Of a DNA stretch of 64,000 nt, positions 57,641 through 64,000 are shown piece by piece (position 1 is the first letter of the stretch; every line of letters begins with the position of its first letter). Source of the stretch: Fremontodendron californicum. Lineage: Eukaryota > Streptophyta > Magnoliopsida > Malvales > Malvaceae. Where the stretch lies: the NCBI GenBank assembly GCA_030761205.1, contig JAULJL010000024.1, forward strand, positions 15,179,122 to 15,243,121, in the 5' to 3' direction. The notes under the pieces were generated by a model. That model was given only the letters and a program-made list of their open reading frames with translations. It did not search any database and was not told the origin of the DNA. Both the position numbers and the translations under genes were made by a program.

Positions 57641-58323
57641 AATTTTGCCCTTTTTGCCTCTGAAACCTGGTTTTACTCAAAACAAGTCCGATTTTCAGAT
57701 TTTATTCAAATTGAGCCTTGGGCTATCCTTTTTAATCATTCTTCATCCATTGGGGGCTTTGGTCTTACCATGTCGGGCCATTTCTGTGATTCTTCCTGAT
57801 TTCACCGAAATCCACTAAAAACCCTAATTCTCGATTTTCTCCCGGATTGACTTTTCTTTCAGTTTTTCTTGCAAGTGGCTTCTCTATTACCCGTAGTCAG
57901 TGCTTATCTTTCATTTGGAACCTTCAATTTCGACCAATTTGATCGTTTAAGCACTTTTTCCTAAATTTCTCGGATTAGGGTTTTCTTTCTACTGAATCTC
58001 CAAATGCCAGCTTCCGAACTCTATATCTTTCAATGTAGACCACGGATTATCAAAATTCTTTCGCCATTTTTCAATTGAATTTAAAATCTTGATTTTGAAA
58101 GTGGGTTGACTTTTTTTAGTAGTTGACTTTCTGGGGTTGACTTTTATGGGGTTGACTTTTTTCGGGGTTGACTTTTTTCAAGTTTGACTTTTTATGCTCG
58201 CCCTTTTAAACTAAGTCTCGGAGTACCACCTGCAGGATGAAAAAAGTATTTTACATTCGGAAACATCAATTTAGGAAGAAAACATACTTGTTTTAGTGGT
58301 CCGAACAAAATTAGGTGTCTACA

Positions 58324-58340
58324 GCTGCCCCTCTTTGGCT
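58324..58340 (-). promoter_or_regulatory. Polypurine tract of element C
   Basis: Minus strand reads AGCCAAAGAGGGGCAGC just before the LTR start at 58323. Identical to the tract of B. Confidence 0.85.
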
Positions 58341-58665
58341 ATTACTGAGAATCAGGAATCATGCAAAGATAAACCAACACTTATTTTGTACGGTCAGTGA
58401 AATCACATGTGAAGAAAAGTGAAAGCGGTTTTCTTTTTCATTCTTCTATCATTTTCTCATTTTTCATTTTTTCCATTTTCCATTCTCTATTTTTTCATTT
58501 TTTTTATTTTTTTTTTCATTTTTCCTTTTTTCTTTTTTCATTTTTTCCATTTTTTTTCAAATTTTTTTTTTTAAATAGTAAATTGAAGATTTTATCCTTA
58601 AATTGAATTCCCTGACTAATCAAGGCTCGACCCATCTTAAGGAAATGAATTCGATTTGCAAGAAA
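58341..58665 (-). other. 3' end of element C internal region, non-coding
   Basis: Blocks shared with A (19546-19803) and B (44470-44700): GTGAAATCACATGTGAAG, a long T-rich run (58430-58575) and GACTAATCAAGGCTCGACCC. The 69-codon Phe-rich frame on the + strand (58397-58606) is due to the T-rich run. Confidence 0.6.
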
Positions 58666-59485
58666 AAATTGGGCCCGAAGGTCTTAAGAATAGTGCTCAA
58701 ACTGGTGCCCGAAGGTCTTTAAAATGGTTCCCGAAGGTCTTAAAAAACTGGTGCCCGAAGGTCTTTAAAATGGTGCCCGGAGGTCTTAAAAAATTGGTGC
58801 CCGGAGGTCTTTAAAACTACTGATGCCCGAAGGTCTTTAAAACAGGTGCCCGAAGGTTTTTTTTTAAAATAATGCCCGAAGGTCTTTAAAATGGTGCCCG
58901 GAGGTCTTAAAAATGGTACCCGGAGGCCTTACCCATGATGAAAAATTATGCCCGAAGGTCTTCAAAATGGTGCCCGGAGGCCTTACCCGTGATTTGAAAA
59001 ATTATGCCCGGAGGTCTTAAAAATGGTGCCCGTAGGCCTTACCCGTGATTTGAAAAATTATGCCCGGAGGTCTTAAGAATGGTGCCCGGAGGTCTTAAAA
59101 ATGGTGCCCATAGGCCTTACTCGTGATTTTGAAAAAAAAATTATACCAGGATGTCTTAAGAATGGTGCCCGGAGGTCTTAAAAATGGTGCCCGTAGGCCT
59201 TACCCGTGATTTGAAAAAATTATGCCCGGAGGTCTTAAGAATGGTGCCCGAAGGTCTTAAAAATGGTGCCCATAGGCCTTACCCGTGATTTGAAAAAAAT
59301 TATGCCCGGAGGTCTTAAAAGTGGTTGTGCCCGTAGGCCTTACCCGTGATTTGAAAAAATTATGCCCGGAGGTCTTAAGAATGGTGGCCGGAGGTCTTAA
59401 AAATGGTGCCCGTAGGCCTTACCCGTGATTTGAAAAAAAGTTATGCCCGGAGGTCTTAAGAATGGTGCCCGTAGGCCTTAAAAAT
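58666..59485 (-). repeat. Tandem array of element C with higher-order units
   Basis: Left part (58670-58920): simple units of about 20-30 bases built on GGTGCCCGAAGGTCTTTAAA. Right part (58930-59480): a composite unit of about 79 bases with three basic copies (TATGCCCGGAGGTCTTAAGA, ATGGTGCCCGGAGGTCTTAA, ATGGTGCCCGTAGGCCTTAC) plus CCGTGATTTGAAAAAATT, repeated about six or seven times. No similarity to the arrays of A or B. Confidence 0.9.
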
Positions 59486-59529
59486 GGTCTTTGAAGAATT
59501 GTTGAAAATTAACCTAAAGATTTTGAGAA

Positions 59530-59960
59530 GATGCGAATGCTTTTTGATGCAGATGCAGATGTTGAATAAGATACAAATGACTTAGACTGGTGCAAATGTC
59601 TTTGATGCAAATGTAAATAACTTAGATTGATGCAAATGCTTTTTGATGTAGATTCAAATAACTTAGATTGATGCAAATTTTCTTGATGCAGATGCCCTTA
59701 CTAATTGTGTTCATGTAAATGGTTTATGATTATCACACAATAATGAAAATGCAATGATTCTAGAAATGATGCAATTGCTTGAGATGACGCAAATACGAAT
59801 TCCATGAAGAATGTAAATGTAAAGGTAAAATGCAGATGCTTATGGAATAATGCCAATGCAAATACCCATGAATGATGCAAACGCTTGCCGACACTGTGCA
59901 GATGCAAAAGCTCGATAAAGAGATGAGTGCTCATGAGTGATGCAAATGCCCCCGGTTGTT
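59530..59960 (-). repeat. ATGCAAATGC-rich repeats in the 3' region of C
   Basis: TTGATGCAAATGCTTTTTGA, GATGCAGATGC and relatives; counterpart of 16766-17135 and 46090-46560. Confidence 0.72.
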
Positions 59961-61546
59961 TTTCTAGACTTTGGCTTAGCCTTTCAAATTCATTTTTCCT
60001 CTTCAAATCAGAGTATATCTTCAATTCATTTTGGCTATTCTCTTTGCCCCAACAGTTTTCAAACTTTCATCAACAGAGATCTGAACTAGGTTTTATTTCT
60101 TCTTCTCATATCTGGAAGTCAGGACCTATGGTGGCAGTTCTATACCTTTGAGTTAGAAAAATCCTTGTCTCATGTCAATATCAAAATGGGTATTTCAAAA
60201 AAATATATCTTTATTTGTTTTCTCATTTTGAAAACTTTTGAAAAAAATATTAACCCCACAATGTGTGATGTATAAATCTTTTGAAGACTGATGATCATTG
60301 TTAGAAATTTCTCTAAGTGTCAATCTGGGTTTTTTAACTGGGATTGGCAAGGCTTGGTATAACAAGATTCTGTCTTTTCCAGGAAAATTTCATGACAAAA
60401 ATGTATATCCCTTCTAGGCTCACAAATGGAACAGGTTTTATAAATCATGAATTCATTGAGAACCAAACAAATTCAACATTCTTTTAGTTTCCATATCAAG
60501 GCATTTTGACAAGCGTCAAGATTGGCCGTGATGTTTAAACCGAAAAGTTTAATCTTGGAGAAAAAAATTTCAGTTTTTTTGAAGACAATCCTCCGAATGA
60601 GAGCTATCAATTTGAAAGGTTCAGGCATTCCTAGATGTTCCTCGGTAACCACTTTTTTAAGATGACCTTCTCTTTTTGAGGTATCGGCACTTTCATAGAT
60701 GGCATCAAAAATTTCCATTTTACTCTAGACCGCCCATTTTTGGGTTTTCTCCATAGAGCCCCATTCTTTCCAATTTTTCTTTCTCTTTGTTTTTTTTTTT
60801 TTACCATACACTTGAGAATTCTAAATTCTTCCTTAGTGAAATGATAATTCGATGAGATGGGATGGGATAAAATCTGAGGAAAAACCTTTGAAATTAAATA
60901 TTCATGCTTGATCAAAATGGACTTTTAAAGCACGTAATGTAGGCCATGGCTCAGGGTTCAGAAAGAAAGGATAAATGGACCCAAAATATGTGTTTGAGGG
61001 TAATAAGATCAAGGATCATTTCTTGAGGAGGATTCTCTTTCAAGCATTTGTCCCTTTTGGACTTTTCATTCCTTTTGACTTTTGCGTTTTTTCTTCTTCG
61101 TTCTTGGCTTTCAATTTGCCATGTCTTTAAGTCTTTTTTTTTTGGCTTTCATTTTGCCCTTTTTTTTCTACAAAGTGAGACCGTATTTATTCTGGGCTCC
61201 ATTTGCTTTGCATCTCTGTTTGAGCTAGGATTCATTCCTCCATGTTCTCTAAAAGATTTTTCCTCGCATTTGCCCTCTATTGTAGAGGGTGATCCTTAAT
61301 CAGGGTTCAAAGAAGAAAGAATTCTTTTGGCTCAAAAAGGGTGACTATGGATAATTTCTTTTTGTGCGAAGGGGATATGAAAGATGGCCATTTCCCATGT
61401 CAAGCACAAATATTCACATTGAAAAGCAATCCCCAGGGGAAATAGATATTCAGAATTTCATTTTGCACTTTGGAATCATCTGAATTCTCATATGCATGAT
61501 ATCACAAATTTTTCATTTTTCATTTTTCATCGCATGCCCCAATGAT
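59961..61546 (-). other. Conserved non-coding 3' region of element C, truncated
   Basis: Reverse match by shared blocks to 15280-16750 of element A and 46560-48150 of element B. The last shared block is GCATGCCCCAATGAT at about 61533-61546; from there the sequence becomes LTR tail of the opposite strand. It includes the antisense frame 59927-60151 that starts MLMSDANAP. Confidence 0.68.
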
Positions 61547-62174
61547 CCTCCTCCGAGTTGCCGGGGGGAGTCTTCATCAATCATTATTAACGAAGGAATA
61601 CCCTTTTAAAAAGAGGATGATTCGAAGAATTTTCAAAATAAATAAAAATTCTATATTTTTCGGTTTTGCCGGGGAATATAGAGAATTTTTGCAATAACAA
61701 ATTCCGGATCATTTTCGAACAAAAATAGGATTGTTTTTAAAATGGGAATTATTTTCAAATACCAAATCTAAAATCGACTTTTCACCGAGATTCGAGTTAA
61801 TAAATGATTAATAAGGTACTGTTTTATACGGGCGTTGTGGGGGTTCTAATCCTTCCCCACGTGTAACCGACTCCCGAACCCGCACTTGCTTTCTCTGGTT
61901 CAGAGTACAGACTTCAAAATTGGTTTTAAAATGTGTTAATTAATTTTAAAATATTTTTCAAAACCGGTTTTAATAGGTGGTCGATCACACCTAGCCAAAA
62001 AAGATTGGTGGTGACTCATTTCTTTTTCGAGGTCGTTTTCATTCCCTCAACTTTTATTTCAAAAGGAATTAAGTCATCATTTCCTCTATTCTCTTTAATG
62101 TCACACTCTTAACGAATGGACGATGCCCCGCCATGGGGCTGATTTTTTTCGGACCTTTTTTTGAGGTTGCGACA
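61547..62174 (+). repeat. LTR tail F (likely the end of LTR H/F)
   Basis: Plus-strand LTR end: GAGTTGCCGGGGGGAGTC module, ATACGGGCGTTGTGGGGG block, AATAGGTGGTCGATCACACC, then TTGCGACA at 62174. It matches the last part of the solo LTR (11690-12292) but is divergent, like H. A GATGCCCCGCCATGGGGCTG stretch replaces the GTCTTGCGATGAGAC words of the others. Confidence 0.75.
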
Positions 62175-62177
62175 GCT

Positions 62178-62195
62178 TGGCGACTCCGCTAGGGA
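62178..62195 (+). promoter_or_regulatory. Primer-binding site 1 after LTR F (tRNA-Arg type)
   Basis: TGGCGACTCCGCTAGGGA, three bases after the LTR end. Same tRNA-Arg complement as at 5272, with a different pair of changes. Confidence 0.8.
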
Positions 62196-62261
62196 ATACT
62201 TATTATTATTTTCTTTAACGTCCTCTGACGAGATCCCGTGACGGATCACGTTACGACAGCT

Positions 62262-62279
62262 TGGCGACTCCACTGGGGA
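62262..62279 (+). promoter_or_regulatory. Primer-binding site 2 after LTR F (tandem copy)
   Basis: TGGCGACTCCACTGGGGA, identical to the primer site of element A and 84 bases after site 1. It is preceded by TTACGACAGCT, resembling a second LTR end, and followed by TTTTAGAGAGTCAGGCC as in element A's leader. The duplicated block is the last about 80 bases of LTR plus the primer site. Confidence 0.8.
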
Positions 62280-62384
62280 TTTTAGAGAGTCAGGCCTAAA
62301 GTTAGTCGTGTGTTATCAAAAGTCTCGGTTTTGTCGTTTTTAATTGGTATTTAATTATAATTCCCATTTTTGTAAAATAAAGGG
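62280..62384 (+). other. Start of element F internal region
   Basis: Matches 5290-5390 of element A. Cut by LTR G at 62385; AAGGG (62380-62384) is the candidate target duplication. Confidence 0.7.
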
Positions 62385-64000
62385 TGTCGCAACCTAAAAA
62401 ATAACAAGTCTCATCGCAAGATTTTATTATTCGTTAAGCGTGACATTAAAAAAAAAAACCGAGGAAAAGTCGATAAAACTCCTCTAGAAAAATGAAGGTT
62501 TTGAAAATGACCTTGACATGGAGTCGCCACCAATCTTTTTTAGCTAGATGTGATCGGCCACCTATTAAAACTGATTTTATAAAATATTTTAAAAATTAAT
62601 TAAAACATTTTTAAAACCAATTTCAAGTCTGCATTTTAAACCAGAGAAATCAAAGAAACGGGTTCGGGACTCGGTTCCATGCGGGGAAGGATTAGCACCC
62701 CCACAACGCCCGTATAAAACCGTACCTTATTAATCATGTGTTATCTCAAGTCTCGATAAAAAAGTCGGTTTTAAATTTAGTATTTCAAGTTAATTCCCAA
62801 TTTAAAGAAAAATAATTCCATTTTTTTTACTGAAAATGATCCGGAATTTATAAATTCAAAATTTTCCTATATATCCCAACAAACGTGGCAAAATATAGAA
62901 ATTTTTATTAATTTGGAAAACTTTTCGAATCATTCTCATTTTAAAGAAGATATTCCGTTATTAATGATAATTGATGATATCCTTCCCCAGCAAACCCGGC
63001 AGAGAACTCATGAATTATTTTAACTCGAGAATATCTTTCTTTTATTGAAAATCATTACCTTTTTTGAAAACATTTAAAAGAACTGAATATGTATATGCAT
63101 GACATAAATAAAATGACATAGCAAAATCTAAATAATATAATGCAACCTAAATTATATGATATAATTTAAATACCTTAGCATATTCTAAATGAAATGAAAT
63201 ATCCTAAGTCATATGACATATTCTAAATGAAATGAAATGACCTAGGTAACATAATATATTCTATATGAAATGTAATATCCTAAATCATATGATATATTCT
63301 AAATGAAATAAAATGACCTAGGTAACATAATATATTCTAAATGAAATGAAATGACCTAGGTAACATAATATATTCTACATGAAATGAAATGACCTAAGTA
63401 ACATAATATATTCTATATGAAATGAAATAATTCAAATGACATGGCAAATATGAATGATATAGCATGTAATTTAAATGACATGAAATATAAAATAATGCTA
63501 TCATATAATATATATGAAAATAAAATAAAAATAATAATAATAATGCATGAACATAGTATATGCTAAATAATATAAAATAAAATAAAAAGCATAGGATATC
63601 ATGAAATATTCAAAATCATATAATAAACAATATAATATAACTCAAAATCATAACAATATCATAGAAATTATCATAGCAAAAATTACATATTATATAAAAT
63701 GCATGAATATGGAAAATGCAATGCATGAAAATGTATTTTTTTTTTCTTTAATTAAGGAAATCCGTATATCTAAAAAGATGTCTAGCTACCTTAGGAAAAT
63801 ATATCAAATTAAATATTCTAAAACCAAAATAATTTGTGATTGTTTGAAAACAATTTTGAAAAGCTTGGATTAAAAATAAAAACTTAACTAAACCCTTTTT
63901 TAAATGGCTCTAATTTCCAAAGTTTAAGATCCCGAACTTGACCACCCTTAACTCGAGACTTAAAAAATCATTTTTAGGGTTTGAAAAAGCTTAGAAACTA
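62385..64000 (-). repeat. LTR G, 3' terminal part, Tat type, runs off the window
   Basis: Starts (as the LTR end, complemented) with TGTCGCAACCTAAAAAATAA at 62385 and continues through the conserved tail, the CCCCAGCAAACCCGGCAGAG module (about 62980) and the AT-rich tandem region (63080-63600). The 5' part is outside. It may be a solo LTR or the 3' LTR of another element. The 90-codon frame 63601-63873 reads off AT-rich LTR sequence; a near copy is at 11097-10828. Confidence 0.88.

Larger units (their letters stand above)
53211..58323 (-). repeat. Element C 3' LTR (5,113 bp)
   Basis: In element orientation it starts TGTAGACACCTAATTTTG at 58323 and ends TTGCGACA at 53211. It has the same structure as the solo LTR at 7136-12292 read backward: AT-rich tandem region (53900-54330), 148-bp triplet (55500-55920) and 159-bp repeats (56900-57640). 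Close to the solo LTR in length, so both represent the standard form of the family LTR. Frames at 57168-57542 and 57588-57818 lie in the repeats. Confidence 0.9.
53211..61546 (-). mobile_element. Element C: 3' part of a Tat-type retrotransposon
   Basis: Minus-strand 3' LTR (53211-58323), polypurine tract, tandem array and part of the conserved 3' region, ending abruptly at about 61546. gag, primer site and 5' LTR are missing. It lies inside LTR H/F. The left flank is CCATG (53206-53210). The missing 5' part and its target duplication were probably removed by a deletion that also removed part of the H/F LTR. Confidence 0.82.

Noticed and set aside
58397..58606. Phe-rich membrane protein of 69 codons
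   Set aside because: Result of a long T-rich run in the non-coding 3' end of element C.
62385..64000. LTR G as the 5' LTR of element C
   Set aside because: A 5' LTR of C would be followed, in the minus direction, by a primer site below 62385. Instead the sequence there is the leader of the plus-strand element F.

Overview
This is a stretch of plant nuclear DNA, most likely from a flowering plant with a large genome. I cannot name the species. The evidence is retroelement chemistry and captured plant genes: Ty3/gypsy Tat/Ogre-type LTR retrotransposons with very long LTRs and a tRNA-Arg-type primer site, a Tekay-type chromovirus, and decayed fragments of a plastid-type Mpv17/PMP22 protein, a macro-domain protein and a PPR protein. 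I found no intact host gene, RNA gene or CRISPR array. Nearly every base can be assigned to nested, decayed mobile elements and their internal tandem repeats.

Layout. Element A (+): partial 5' LTR 1-5268, primer site 5272-5289, leader, gag pseudogene 12893-14416, non-coding 3' region with two tandem arrays 17160-19545, polypurine tract 19804-19818, 3' LTR 19819-25879. A has no pol. Both of its LTRs carry the same host-derived chimera (Mpv17-like, macro domain, PPR). A 5,157-bp solo LTR (7136-12292) interrupts its leader. Element D (+, 25880-31798) is the remains of an autonomous Tat/Ogre element: linker with a possible intron, RT, two RNase H domains, integrase and a short tandem array. A sits inside D. 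Element E (-, 31799-39802) is a decayed Tekay-like chromovirus inserted in D's 3' array. Element B (-, 39803-49994) is a second gag-only Tat element, inserted in E's 5' LTR and cut off in gag. Next is a divergent + strand LTR (H/F, pieces 49995-53210 and 61547-62174) followed by two primer sites. It is split by a PIF/Harbinger-like DNA element (50586-51824) and by element C (-, 53211-61546, 3' LTR plus 3' region only). A further minus-strand LTR, G, begins at 62385 and leaves the window.

How the parts relate. A, B, C, G and the solo LTR share LTR ends (TGTAGACACC at the start, TTGCGACA at the end). A, B and C share the polypurine tract and a conserved 3' region. A and B keep only gag, so they look like non-autonomous partners of a D-type element that could supply pol. 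The region just before the polypurine tract carries a different tandem array in each element, and one monomer family is shared by D, A and B. The most notable content is the three-gene chimera inside the LTRs of A. All coding regions are broken, so none is expected to make a working protein. Repeat-unit lengths and junctions were read by eye; no alignment, search or identity calculation was run.
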